Notes: generated by a model from the letters alone, not told the origin. A stretch of DNA of 23,003 nt from JBDSTZ01 sp039927975 (GCA_039927975.1 JBDSTZ010000427.1:1-23003), one strand, 5' to 3'; shown: positions 1-7,507, counted from the stretch's first letter. A program made the numbers and translations.

Positions 1-620
1 CCGGCGGCAAGCCGACCGGCGTGCTGATGATCGACAAGGTGTTGAAGCCAAATCAGCGCGAGGCGGTGGCGAGGAACTTCGAGGGCATGGCGGAGGGCAA
101 CGCGTCGAGGCTCTACGTGCTCGAAGCGGACATGAAATATCAGCAGCTGTCGCTGTCGCCCGCCGACCAGCAGCTGCTGGAAACAAGGAAATTCAGCGTC
201 GAGGAAATTTGTCGCTGGTTCGACGTGCCGCCCGTGCTGGTGCACCACGCGAACGTGACGGCCTGGGGAACCGGCGTCTCCGAAATTGTCCAGGGCTGGT
301 ACACGCTAGCGATCCGACCGGCGCTGATCAACATCGAGCAGGCCACACGCAAGCGCGTCATGACGCCGCGTCAGCGCGCCACCATGAAGGTGGAATGCAG
401 CCTGGACGCGCTGCTTCGTGCGAACCCGAAGGACCGCGCGGAGATGTACGCCAAGGGTGCGCAGAACGGGTGGATCACTCGCGGCGAGATTCGCCAGCTC
501 GAAGGCTGGCCCCGCATGTCCGGCACCGACATCTTGACCGCCCAGTCCAATCTGGTCCCGCTGGACATGCTCGGCAAGGTGGTGGCATCTGGTGGTAACG
601 GTTCGAACGTCGCTCAATAA
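1..620 (+). CDS. Phage portal protein, HK97 family (5' end outside window)
   Basis: This is the C-terminal part (about 205 residues) of a dodecameric portal, the ring at one capsid vertex through which DNA is packaged and to which the tail connects. The reading frame is open from base 3, so the gene starts upstream of the window; the GTG at 21 and ATG at 27 are internal codons. Family signs are the stretch around YQQLSLSPADQQLLETRKF, the following EEICRWFDVPPVLVHH segment and the GTGVSEIVQGWYTLAIRP helix region, all typical of the HK97 gp3 C-terminal half, then LLRANPKDRAEMYAKGAQNGWITRGEIR before a short tail. Its position directly before a prohead protease and an HK97-type capsid gene is the standard module order. 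The stop is 9 nt before the protease start, so the two are surely cotranscribed. Confidence 0.93.
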   Translation, partial: GGKPTGVLMIDKVLKPNQREAVARNFEGMAEGNASRLYVLEADMKYQQLSLSPADQQLLETRKFSVEEICRWFDVPPVLVHHANVTAWGTGVSEIVQGWYTLAIRPALINIEQATRKRVMTPRQRATMKVECSLDALLRANPKDRAEMYAKGAQNGWITRGEIRQLEGWPRMSGTDILTAQSNLVPLDMLGKVVASGGNGSNVAQ

Positions 621-629
621 AGGAAATTC

Positions 630-1301
630 ATGGAATTCAAATCACTCTCCCTGGCCGCTTCCCAATTAAAACTGGAGTCCGATAGCACCACCTTTGTCGG
701 CTACGCGTCGACCTTCGGCAACGTCGACCAGGGCGGCGACACCATCATCAAGGGCGCATACAGGGACACCCTCAAGGGCAACGGCATGCCCAAGATGTTC
801 TTCAACCATAACAGCGACGCTGTTCCAATCGGCAAATGGTTGAGCGCGGTCGAGGACGATTACGGGCTGCTGCTGGCTGGGGAATTCACTCCGGGCAATG
901 CGCTTGCGGCCGAGGTGAAGGCGGCGCTGCAGCACGGCACCATTGATTCGATGTCGATCGGCTATCGCCTCAAGGCAGGCGACTACCAGGAGACACCCAC
1001 CGGCCGGACTATCAAGCGCATCGAGCGGCTGGCCGAAACATCGATCGTCACCTTCCCGATGGACAAGTTCGCGAAGGTCGACCTCACGAGCGTCAAGTTC
1101 GAGGATGAGATCAAGCTGATCGAGACGATCCGCGATTTTGAATACTTCCTGCGGGATGCGGGCGGGTTCAGCAAGGGGGCGGCGCAAACGCTGATCGCCC
1201 GCGCGAAGACGTTGTTTGCCCTGCGGGATGCAGGCGACGCCGTTCTTTCGAAAAAAGCCGAGGACGAGATTCTTACCCGTCTCACAAACCTCGGCCGGTA
1301 A
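630..1301 (+). CDS. Prohead maturation protease, HK97 family (peptidase S78)
   Basis: A 223-residue protein matching the HK97 gp4-type serine protease, which is packaged in the prohead, removes the capsid delta domain and digests itself before DNA packaging. Visible signs: the N-terminal FVGYASTFGNVDQGGDTIIKG strand region (from F22), the catalytic His in the MFFNHN motif (H60), the SMSIGY motif carrying the nucleophile Ser (S107 or S109), then the RIERLAETSIV segment typical of this family. A C-terminal extension (about residues 165-223) is helical and charged. The ATG at 630 is preceded by AGGAAA at good spacing. Length and neighbours (portal, capsid) agree fully with the family. A terminator-like hairpin follows before the capsid gene. 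Confidence 0.93.
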   Translation: MEFKSLSLAASQLKLESDSTTFVGYASTFGNVDQGGDTIIKGAYRDTLKGNGMPKMFFNHNSDAVPIGKWLSAVEDDYGLLLAGEFTPGNALAAEVKAALQHGTIDSMSIGYRLKAGDYQETPTGRTIKRIERLAETSIVTFPMDKFAKVDLTSVKFEDEIKLIETIRDFEYFLRDAGGFSKGAAQTLIARAKTLFALRDAGDAVLSKKAEDEILTRLTNLGR

Positions 1302-1324
1302 TACCGCATCACCAATCCAGCTAC

Positions 1325-1346
1325 GCCGCCTTGAGCGGCTTTTTTT
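1325..1346 (+). terminator. Intrinsic terminator between protease and capsid gene
   Basis: GCCGC, a 5-nt loop, GCGGC, then seven T. It lies 18 nt upstream of the capsid start codon, so capsid transcription must come from readthrough or from a promoter not recognised here. The core GAGCGGCTTTTTTTACG is identical to that of the terminator at 8615-8636. Confidence 0.75.
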
Positions 1347-1364
1347 ACGTCAAAAGGAAGATCA

Positions 1365-2528
1365 ATGTCCGAAATTATCATGAAGGCCATCGACGGTGTC
1401 GAGGCCAAAATCACCGCGATGTCCGCGAAGGCGGAAGACGAATTCAAGAACCTGGGCAAGGTATCGACCGATACCAAGACCGCGCTCGACGCACTGGGCG
1501 TTGAGCAGCGCACTTTGGCGGATCGCCTGTTGGCCGTCGAACAGAAGAGCTCGGCAACGCAGGACGAGCCGAAGGTCGAATCTTACGGCGCCCAGTTCGT
1601 GAAGGCGGCCGACTACGGCGCCTTCCAGACCAAGACCTCGCGCGGCAGCTTCGGCCTGGAGCTGAAAAACACCGTGACCAATGCGGTCGCCAGCACCTAC
1701 AGCGAGCGCCGGCCGGGCATCGTCGAGGGCGCCTTCCGCGTCTTCACCATCGAGGATCTGCTCACCTCGATCCCGACCAGCTCCAACGCGATCGACTGGG
1801 TGCAGGAGAACGTGTTCACGAACGCGGCGGCCGAAACGGCTGAAGGCGTGGTGATCCCGCAATCGAGCATCACTTTCACCACTGGCACCATGCCGGTGCA
1901 GAACATCGCGCACTTCATCAAGATCTCCCGCCAGCTGGCGATGGACAATGCGTCTCTCGCGGCCTATATCGACCGCCGCATGGTCTACGGCGTCAACATG
2001 CGCGTCGAAGGCCAGCTGGTGGCCGGCAACGGCACCGCGCCAAATATCGGCGGCTTGACCAAGGCCGGCAACTTCACCGCGCACGGCTACACCGCCGCGA
2101 TCCTGACCGCCGCCGGCCTCTCGCCCACCAATCGCTTCGACCTGATCGGGAAGATGATCGGCGATTGCGCCCTGGCCGACTATCCGGCGGACGTCGTGAT
2201 GTTGAACACCGCCGACTGGTGGACCTTGCGGCTGTCGAAGGACGACAACGGCCGGTATCTGCTGGGCGATCCAGGCTCGGCGGCGCCTCCGATCCTCTTT
2301 GGCCTGCCGGTGGTCGCTTCCAACGCTATGCCGGTCGGTAACGTGTGGGTCGGCAGTCTGTCCCAGGCTGCGACGCTGCACAACCGCGAAGGCATCATCG
2401 TCGACCTCTCGGACTCCGACGAGAACAACTTCCAGCTGGGCCTGGTGAGCATCCGCGCAATGCGTCGCCTGTGCCTGACGGTCGAGAAGCCGGCAGCGGC
2501 GCGCTACGGCACGCTGACGCCGGCATAA
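1365..2528 (+). CDS. Major capsid protein, HK97 fold, with N-terminal delta domain
   Basis: A 387-residue protein, almost the same length as HK97 gp5 (385). Residues 1 to about 70 are predicted helical/coiled coil (for example AKAEDEFKNLG and VEQRTLADRLLAVEQK) and act as the covalent scaffold (delta domain), to be removed by the protease of the preceding gene. The shell-forming part follows: SIPTSSNAIDWVQE with the extended-loop region, PVQNIAHFIKISRQLAMD (spine helix entry), LVAGNGTAPNIGGL, VVMLNTADWWTLRLSKD, GLPVVASNAMPVG and the C-terminal FQLGLVSIRAMRRLCLTVEKP, all typical of the family. Shine-Dalgarno AAGGA precedes the ATG. Whether the Lys/Asn chain-mail cross-link residues of HK97 are present cannot be settled without an alignment. 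It is flanked by terminator-like hairpins on both sides, fitting a highly expressed message. Confidence 0.95.
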   Translation: MSEIIMKAIDGVEAKITAMSAKAEDEFKNLGKVSTDTKTALDALGVEQRTLADRLLAVEQKSSATQDEPKVESYGAQFVKAADYGAFQTKTSRGSFGLELKNTVTNAVASTYSERRPGIVEGAFRVFTIEDLLTSIPTSSNAIDWVQENVFTNAAAETAEGVVIPQSSITFTTGTMPVQNIAHFIKISRQLAMDNASLAAYIDRRMVYGVNMRVEGQLVAGNGTAPNIGGLTKAGNFTAHGYTAAILTAAGLSPTNRFDLIGKMIGDCALADYPADVVMLNTADWWTLRLSKDDNGRYLLGDPGSAAPPILFGLPVVASNAMPVGNVWVGSLSQAATLHNREGIIVDLSDSDENNFQLGLVSIRAMRRLCLTVEKPAAARYGTLTPA

Positions 2529-2547
2529 GAACCCTGGTAAGTCAACC

Positions 2548-2571
2548 GCGAGATCGACGAGTCGATCTCGC
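2548..2571 (+). other. Perfect inverted repeat in the gap after the capsid gene
   Basis: GCGAGATCGAC and its exact reverse complement are separated by 2 nt (in RNA a 10-bp stem with a 4-nt loop). No T-run follows, so it is not a classical terminator. It sits between the capsid stop and the next Shine-Dalgarno (GGAGAG) and may limit readthrough or protect the capsid mRNA 3' end. Confidence 0.5.
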
Positions 2572-2586
2572 ATTTCGGAGAGAAAA

Positions 2587-2964
2587 ATGGAATTGGTGAA
2601 AGTGATCATCACGGGCCAAGTAATCACGGCTCGATACGGCACCTTGAACACCGGCGATGTCTTGCAAACGGACGTGGCATTTGCTGCGCACCTGGTGAAA
2701 GATTGCGGCGCGGCGAAATACGCCGATGAAAAAAGCGATGGGTCGACCGGCAAGGCGTCCACGGCGGCGCCGATCGCGCCGAAAGGGAAGAAGAAGACTC
2801 AACCGCCCCCGAGCGAGTCGACTCCCAATCCTGCCGCCATCGCTTCGGATGATGGCGCGACATCGAAGTCATTGGACGGTGATCCGCCGGCCAACCCTCA
2901 TGGGGCGGCTTCAGACGATGGCGCAGCCTCGCAGTCGTCGGGAACGGGTGAAGTTCAGCAGTAA
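2587..2964 (+). CDS. Small phage protein with folded N-terminal domain and low-complexity acidic tail
   Basis: A 125-residue protein of unknown function. Residues 1 to about 47 look like a compact beta/alpha unit (a strand-rich start, then YGTLNTGDVLQTDVAFAAHL and a Lys/Cys/Gly end). Residues about 48-125 are low complexity, rich in Ser, Ala, Pro, Gly and Asp, with a basic patch GKKKTQ and a repeated ASDDGA motif, and are surely disordered. The small domain resembles the one in the 72-residue product at 7979-8197. GGAGAG lies before the ATG. Small genes just behind the capsid gene of HK97-type phages often encode capsid accessory or head-completion proteins, but nothing here proves that role. 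Confidence 0.7.
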   Translation: MELVKVIITGQVITARYGTLNTGDVLQTDVAFAAHLVKDCGAAKYADEKSDGSTGKASTAAPIAPKGKKKTQPPPSESTPNPAAIASDDGATSKSLDGDPPANPHGAASDDGAASQSSGTGEVQQ

Positions 2965-2970
2965 TTTTTG

Positions 2971-2984
2971 TGCAGACGTCTGCA
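2971..2984. repeat. 14-bp perfect palindrome
   Basis: TGCAGACGTCTGCA begins 6 nt after the stop of the 125-residue gene and is followed at once by a second hairpin (2989-3006). It could be a protein-binding operator or simply part of a tandem hairpin at a transcript end. Confidence 0.5.
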
Positions 2985-2988
2985 CTTC

Positions 2989-3017
2989 CCGCCGGTTTGC
3001 CGGCGGTATCAATTTTT
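2989..3017 (+). terminator. Terminator-like hairpin before the SGNH gene (weak)
   Basis: CCGCCGG, loop TTTG, CCGGCGG, then after six bases a run of five T. The stem is strong but the T-run is displaced, so efficiency is uncertain. It would separate the capsid unit from the following cassette. Confidence 0.4.
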
Positions 3018-3033
3018 CCTTCAGGGTCCCGAC

Positions 3034-4347
3034 GTGACAACAACAATCGACGTTTCATATATTGGCCCCAGTCCTATCCACGCTGGAAATTCTGTTGGCG
3101 GCGGCGGCAGCGGCGGCCCGTGGGCAACGCCGGCGTCAAAAAACGTCGCGCTGATCGGCGATTCGTTGACCACGCATTTGCTCGGATATAACTGGAACCC
3201 GTTTTTCTGGATCAACGGCCTGGCGGGCGGAGTGTTGCGCTTGATCGCAAATGCTGGCGTGGCCGGTGAACAAATTGGCAACGTGAATGCCAGGGTCGAC
3301 AACGACTACACCGATGCGTCGCCAGGGCTTGCCGGCCTGCCAGGGCTCGGTTTCATCTTTGATCAGACCGGCACCAACGACGCGCGCGCGGCTGTGCCTG
3401 CCTCGTCGTACTCGGCGGCCTGCGACGAGTATTTCCCCAAACTGGCCGCGCGGGCGAATCTGGTCCACCTCTACGCCATTCCGCCGATCGGGCCGGGTGA
3501 ATCCTCATACCAGGCCAAGAACGCGCTCACGCTTGAATACAACGCAGTGCGGGCTGCCTATGCAGCGGAGCACTCCGAAAACTTCGTGTACGTGCCAACC
3601 GATACCCAACTACGCGCGGGCGATGGCTCGCAGCTTCCGGGGTTTTTCCAGAGTGATGGCATCCACAATCTCGGCGCGGCCACCACGCAGGAGGGAATCG
3701 ACGGGTTCGCCGCGCTGTCCTCGCTGTTCGCCGGCTACGGCTACCCCAGCCCGCTGTCGACCGATCCGACCGACGTCTATCCGGCGCATCCGCAGTGGTT
3801 TACAAACCCCACTTTCGCCGGCACGAGCGGGTCGACCGGGACCGGCTTCACCGGCAGCGTGGTTACAGGCTTGCAGGTCGAGGCGAACGGCGGCGGGATC
3901 ACCGGGACGTGCTCGATCGCGGCCGCCGACGTGGGCGACGCAAACCAGTGTTCCTGGCAGGTCATCACGCCGACGCAGGTTTCGCGCACCGGCGCCGGTG
4001 AGTCCATCCGCATCAGTTCATTGCTTGCTGGCCGCGCGATAAGCGCTGTCGACCCGGCGGCGCTGGACATGATGGTCGAGGTGCGCATGACCGGCTTCAA
4101 CTCCACCTATTTCGGCATGCTCAAGCTGTGGGTGCAAGGGTCTACCGGAGACCCTTTGACCGCCGACCTCGACCTGAAGATCGGCGGCGGGCCGATCACC
4201 AAGACGCTCACGTTGCGCCACATGATGCCGCGCCCGAGCGCACGGGCGAACACCTATGCCGCCTTGTACATCGACCTGCCAATCGCGGCAAATCACACCG
4301 GCAGCATGGGTAATATCGCCCTGCGCTGCATCAGCATCCGAGGATAA
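3034..4347 (+). CDS. SGNH/GDSL-family hydrolase with C-terminal beta domain, probable virion surface enzyme
   Basis: I place the start at the GTG 3034 (AGGG about 8 nt upstream); a TTG at 2968 in the same frame runs through the palindrome and hairpin and is unlikely. The product is 437 residues. Residues 1-21 form a short leader, then a glycine-rich linker (GGGGSGG). The hydrolase domain (about 36-245) has all signature blocks: GDSL with nucleophile S44, block II glycine G75, GTND with N115, and DGIH with D208 and H211. The family removes acyl or acetyl groups from lipids and polysaccharides. Residues about 250-437 look like a beta-sandwich, possibly carbohydrate binding (begins FTNPTFAG). 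No signal peptide is seen, which suits a structural virion protein. Position between capsid and connector suggests capsid or neck attachment; substrate is unknown. It may deacetylate host surface polysaccharide (inference). Confidence 0.85.
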   Translation: MTTTIDVSYIGPSPIHAGNSVGGGGSGGPWATPASKNVALIGDSLTTHLLGYNWNPFFWINGLAGGVLRLIANAGVAGEQIGNVNARVDNDYTDASPGLAGLPGLGFIFDQTGTNDARAAVPASSYSAACDEYFPKLAARANLVHLYAIPPIGPGESSYQAKNALTLEYNAVRAAYAAEHSENFVYVPTDTQLRAGDGSQLPGFFQSDGIHNLGAATTQEGIDGFAALSSLFAGYGYPSPLSTDPTDVYPAHPQWFTNPTFAGTSGSTGTGFTGSVVTGLQVEANGGGITGTCSIAAADVGDANQCSWQVITPTQVSRTGAGESIRISSLLAGRAISAVDPAALDMMVEVRMTGFNSTYFGMLKLWVQGSTGDPLTADLDLKIGGGPITKTLTLRHMMPRPSARANTYAALYIDLPIAANHTGSMGNIALRCISIRG

Positions 4348-4349
4348 AT

Positions 4350-5846
4350 ATGACATTTCCAATTATTGCAGAGGCATACGCGCACTTCGACCCTTGGATC
4401 GAACCAAACCACACCCTGAGTGTGACTGTTCCAAGCGGCACTACGATGCTGCTGTTCTACGCGATGGTGAATCGCGGGGACTGGGCACAGCTGACCGGCC
4501 CAACCGTGAACGGAACCGCTGTCGGCGTGGTTCAAGCGGGAACGACGCCGGCCGGCCTCGCGAACAGGTCGATCCGTGCGTGGTACGTTCTGAACCCAAC
4601 TGTTGGCACCTACGATATCCAGTGGAATTACAGCACCACCAGCGAGAATGGCGGGGGGGCGATGGCCGTCTGCCTGGGCGCCGGAGTAAGTGGCACCGCC
4701 CCCACCGTTGCCGCCTATTCCTCCACTGGCTCCGGCGCATCGCCGTTGTCCACTGCGATCGCAGTGCCGGCGGGCGGCATCGCGTTCGCCGCTGCTTATG
4801 CGGATACGGCGCAGCCCGTCCCGAACGGGACGCAAACCGAAATCGGCACGACAGAAAACGGCCACTGCTTTTCGTACAAGGCCGATGCAACCGCGATGGC
4901 GGTGACGTTCACTGGAGCGCCTCAGATTGCCCAGCTGGTCATCGCAGTGAAGCCGGCGGCAGCAGCTGACACGACCGCGCCAACGCTGACCAGCCCGACC
5001 GGCACCAGCTCCGGCACGACTACCGCGAACGGCGCGGTAACGACCAACGAGGGAAACGGCACTCTGTACTATTTGGCGAGCACCAACGCCACTGAAACTG
5101 CATCGACGGTGAAAGCCAGCGGCCTCACCCTGGCCATCAGCAGCACGGGATCGAAGTCGGTGTCGTTGACCGGCCTGACGAGCGCCACAACCTATTACCT
5201 GCACTTCGTCCACCGCGACGCCGCCGGCAACGATTCGAGCCGTGTAAGCTCGGCTAGCTTCACGACCGGCGCGCCGGGCGATACGACGCCGCCGACGCTG
5301 ACAAGCCCGGCCGCGACGACGACCGGCAGCAGCACCGCCGGCGGGACCGTGAGCACGAACGAGGCAAACGGGGCGCTTTACCGCTACGCCAGCACAAACG
5401 CGACGGAGACGGCGGCCACCGTCAAGGCGGCATCGCTGTTCCAGGCTGTGAGCGCCACCGGGGTGCAGGCGGTCAGCTTCACGGGCCTTGCGCCGAGCAC
5501 GCTCTATTACGCCCACTATGTCCACCGCGATGCGGCGGGCAACGATAGCACGGTGGCAAATAGCGCTTCGTTCACGACCGACGCGGGATCAGCCGGCGCC
5601 ACGGTGGCATTCGGGCCGTTCTGCTCGCCTGAGTCGGCCACTCCGCTCGTCACCGATTCGGCATCGAAGCTGTTCATCAACGATGCCGCGACCAATTCGC
5701 TCGTGCGGACCGTGATCGGCGCGACACTGGTGTCGGGCGTGGCCACAATCACCCACAGCGATATTGTGTCGGGCACCGAGTATCGGTGCGTGTACGAGAC
5801 AACCGATCAACCCGAGGGCGGGATGGGGAAGGCGGTGGCGACATGA
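4350..5846 (+). CDS. Virion surface protein with two FN3/Ig-like repeats
   Basis: A 498-residue protein starting 2 nt after the SGNH gene stop. Residues 1 to about 205 form a beta-rich domain (for example LSVTVPSGTTMLLFYAMV and IRAWYVLNPTVGTYDIQWNY). Two tandem repeats follow, at about 207-310 and 311-412. Shared signatures are DTTxPTLTSP, STNATETA, TGLxxxTxYYxHxVHRDAAG and a closing SxSASFTT, a fibronectin-III/Ig-like beta-sandwich pattern. The last 85 residues are a third unit that begins AGATVAFGPFCSPESATP. Such repeats are common on phage capsids and tails, where they can bind glycans weakly (known for Ig-like capsid domains). Coupling to the SGNH gene suggests both act on the same surface. 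The last 4 bp overlap the next gene. Adhesion role is inference. Confidence 0.8.
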   Translation: MTFPIIAEAYAHFDPWIEPNHTLSVTVPSGTTMLLFYAMVNRGDWAQLTGPTVNGTAVGVVQAGTTPAGLANRSIRAWYVLNPTVGTYDIQWNYSTTSENGGGAMAVCLGAGVSGTAPTVAAYSSTGSGASPLSTAIAVPAGGIAFAAAYADTAQPVPNGTQTEIGTTENGHCFSYKADATAMAVTFTGAPQIAQLVIAVKPAAAADTTAPTLTSPTGTSSGTTTANGAVTTNEGNGTLYYLASTNATETASTVKASGLTLAISSTGSKSVSLTGLTSATTYYLHFVHRDAAGNDSSRVSSASFTTGAPGDTTPPTLTSPAATTTGSSTAGGTVSTNEANGALYRYASTNATETAATVKAASLFQAVSATGVQAVSFTGLAPSTLYYAHYVHRDAAGNDSTVANSASFTTDAGSAGATVAFGPFCSPESATPLVTDSASKLFINDAATNSLVRTVIGATLVSGVATITHSDIVSGTEYRCVYETTDQPEGGMGKAVAT

Positions 5847-6445
5847 CTATCCGTGTTGGCGCGAGCATTATTCCGGACCGGATCGTATGCGGCTTTCGCG
5901 GCCATGGCGTTCTCGGCTCGGCGCTGGCGCATGGCGGCGCCTATGATGGTCTGCTGTTCAAGGCGCTCGGCGGCGCCCCGGACCCGAGCAAGGAATACTG
6001 GTTCTTCATTCCGTCGGTTCCGGCGGGCCTGACGAATATTCAATCTGACGGCTCGTTTGATTACGCAGGCACCTCTGTCGCGTTCGTTTTTGACGTGCAC
6101 GAGGGCGGTGTACTGCTCGGCCATCCGACCGCATCAATGTTGATCGATGGCCTTCCGGCGCCAGGCAGCGATCCGGACTCGGATGGTAAGTCGGTCTCGA
6201 TCACGCTTGAATCGCGCGTCGGCGTGCTTCGAACAAATGTTGCGAACATCAATTGGTTTTGTGCCGATGTGCGCGGCATCGTGTTGTCGAGCGGGGTGTC
6301 CAGCACGAACGACGCCGGGCTTTTTTCCGTCAGCGTCAATAGCAACCGCGATGTCGGTGAAAAGGTGCTGCTTTGGCTCGACAACTATGACGGGACGAAC
6401 GACGACAGCTATTTTGCCTTTTTCGGACCTGTAACTTTGTCATGA
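5843..6445 (+). CDS. Unknown protein of the surface cassette
   Basis: The start at ATG 5843 overlaps the preceding stop by ATGA; the open frame extends upstream to 5786 but that part lies inside the FN3 gene. The product has 200 residues, begins MTIRVGASIIPDRIVCGFRG and has no signal peptide or membrane segment. It is rich in beta-forming stretches (SVAFVFDVHEGGVLL, SVSITLESRVGVLRTNV, LFSVSVNSNRDVGEKVLLWL) and ends in aromatic residues. I do not recognise its family. Tight coupling to the FN3 protein and the next small ORF suggests joint assembly into the virion, perhaps as an attachment or decoration subunit. Confidence 0.72.
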   Translation: MTIRVGASIIPDRIVCGFRGHGVLGSALAHGGAYDGLLFKALGGAPDPSKEYWFFIPSVPAGLTNIQSDGSFDYAGTSVAFVFDVHEGGVLLGHPTASMLIDGLPAPGSDPDSDGKSVSITLESRVGVLRTNVANINWFCADVRGIVLSSGVSSTNDAGLFSVSVNSNRDVGEKVLLWLDNYDGTNDDSYFAFFGPVTLS

Positions 6446-6627
6446 GAGTGACGTTCGACCTGCAACGCGCTGGGGGCAGGGCGATCTTTGATCTTCAGCG
6501 CGTGGCCAAGGTGTTTGTTCGTGCGCCGGCTGGATCTGGACACGTGCGTCCCCGCGCGGTCCCCGTGGTGCGGCCGATGCGCACTTCGCCCGCGCGTCCA
6601 CCGGCATATCAAGGGAGTGATCGATGA
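6442..6627 (+). CDS. Small basic protein with a duplicated FDLQR motif
   Basis: A 61-residue ORF that overlaps the gene before it and the connector gene after it by ATGA each, so it is a link in a coupled chain and very likely translated. The N-terminus repeats FDLQR (residues 5-9 and 16-20), suggesting a beta-hairpin or tandem strand. The remainder is rich in Arg, Pro and Ala (VRPRAVPVVRPMRTSPARPP) and probably disordered and nucleic-acid or surface binding. No known family is recognised. It could be a capsid-binding peptide of the cassette. Confidence 0.6.
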   Translation: MRVTFDLQRAGGRAIFDLQRVAKVFVRAPAGSGHVRPRAVPVVRPMRTSPARPPAYQGSDR

Positions 6628-7160
6628 GTATTATTGCGGGACCAGTCAACATGGCTGTGTCATTGGAGGACGCGCGCAATTCGGCGCGGCGAAACGGCAC
6701 CGACTCGGATGCGGAGATTGAGGTGCAGGTGCGCGCATTTACTGGTGAGGCCGAGCACGAGACAGGGCGGTCAATCATCCACCGAACCCACCGGGTGACC
6801 TTGGACCGCTTCAATGGTGCGATCCGCTTGCCGGCGCCGCCCGTCGCTTCGGTCACGGTCGTGAAATACTTTGACGTCGACGGTGCCGAGCAAGAGCTCG
6901 ATCCTGACGACTACCTGGTCGACCGCGAAAGTGAGCCTGGCTACATCGTGCCGGCGCCAGGGCGCGCCTGGCCGGCCACCCAGGAGAGAATCAATGCCGT
7001 CACCGTCGAACTCATTTGCGGTTATGGGCCGGACCACACAACCACGCCGCCGGAGGTGAAGGGCTTCATTCTTGCGAAGGTCCGGGAATACTTCGCGCCG
7101 GCCGGAACGCCGGAATCGCCTCATCTCGGCCGACTGCTCGACGGCCTGAAGGTCTACTGA
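6624..7160 (+). CDS. Head-tail connector protein, phiE125 gp8 / HK97 gp6-like
   Basis: A 178-residue protein in the place of the gp6-type adaptor, a ring below the portal that bridges to head-closure proteins. The sequence has the helical start of this family (VSLEDARNSARRNGTDSDAEIEVQVRAF), a Gly/Glu bend, then the strand region GAIRLPAPPVASVTVVKYFDVDG, AEQELDPDDYLVDRE, PGYIVPAPGRAWPATQERINAVTVELICGYG and a closing helix that starts after PPEVKGFIL. The IRLP...PV.SV..V.Y.D.DG pattern with a following GYG and PP is a hallmark of the phiE125 gp8 family. The stop shares one base with the next start (TGATGG), which is translational coupling. Confidence 0.85.
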   Translation: MSIIAGPVNMAVSLEDARNSARRNGTDSDAEIEVQVRAFTGEAEHETGRSIIHRTHRVTLDRFNGAIRLPAPPVASVTVVKYFDVDGAEQELDPDDYLVDRESEPGYIVPAPGRAWPATQERINAVTVELICGYGPDHTTTPPEVKGFILAKVREYFAPAGTPESPHLGRLLDGLKVY

Positions 7161-7507
7161 TGGTCGCCCCGTTCAAGTGCGACGACAAGGTCAGCATCGA
7201 GCACGATATCGGCGGCCGCGATCCGGACTACGGAACGCCAGTTCAGAACTGGGTGCCGCTTCTCTCCCGCTATTGGGCCAACGTGCAGGATGTCCTCCCG
7301 AGCAGGGCAGAATCCGCGGACGGTGGTATCGAACGGGCTGTGCTGCGTGCCAGGCTCCGCATGCAGGGGGCCGGCGCCGTGACAGGGCAGATGCGTGCGG
7401 TTCTGCATGGGCGCGCCGACATGGTCATGAAAATCATTGCGGGGCCGGCCTTGCTGAATGACCGCGTGCACTACGAATTTCAACTGGAGGCCTATTCCAA
7501 TGGCTGA
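7160..7507 (+). CDS. Head closure / head-tail adaptor protein
   Basis: A 115-residue protein from ATG 7160; the frame is open upstream to 7016 but that region belongs to the connector gene. Family signs are the start with strands (FKCDDKVSIEH), the NWVPLLSRYWANVQDVLP segment equal to the W..v...wA.v....g motif of SPP1 gp16/HK97 gp7-type adaptors, the ERAVLRARLRMQ strand, and the late LHGRADMVMKIIAGPALLNDRV segment. These proteins form the ring that plugs the portal after packaging and receives the tail. It overlaps the next gene by 8 bp. Confidence 0.8.
   Translation: MVAPFKCDDKVSIEHDIGGRDPDYGTPVQNWVPLLSRYWANVQDVLPSRAESADGGIERAVLRARLRMQGAGAVTGQMRAVLHGRADMVMKIIAGPALLNDRVHYEFQLEAYSNG

Noticed and set aside
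1362..2762. Minus-strand open frame of 466 codons opposite the capsid gene
   Set aside because: Antisense of a certain gene in GC-rich DNA; low-complexity Arg/Gly/Ala content and no ribosome site.
2968..3033. Longer SGNH gene starting at TTG 2968
   Set aside because: The extension would translate a palindrome and a hairpin and has no ribosome site; GTG 3034 has one.
4293..5525. Minus-strand open frame of 410 codons opposite the FN3 gene
   Set aside because: Follows the third-base GC bias of the plus-strand gene; no motif or start site.
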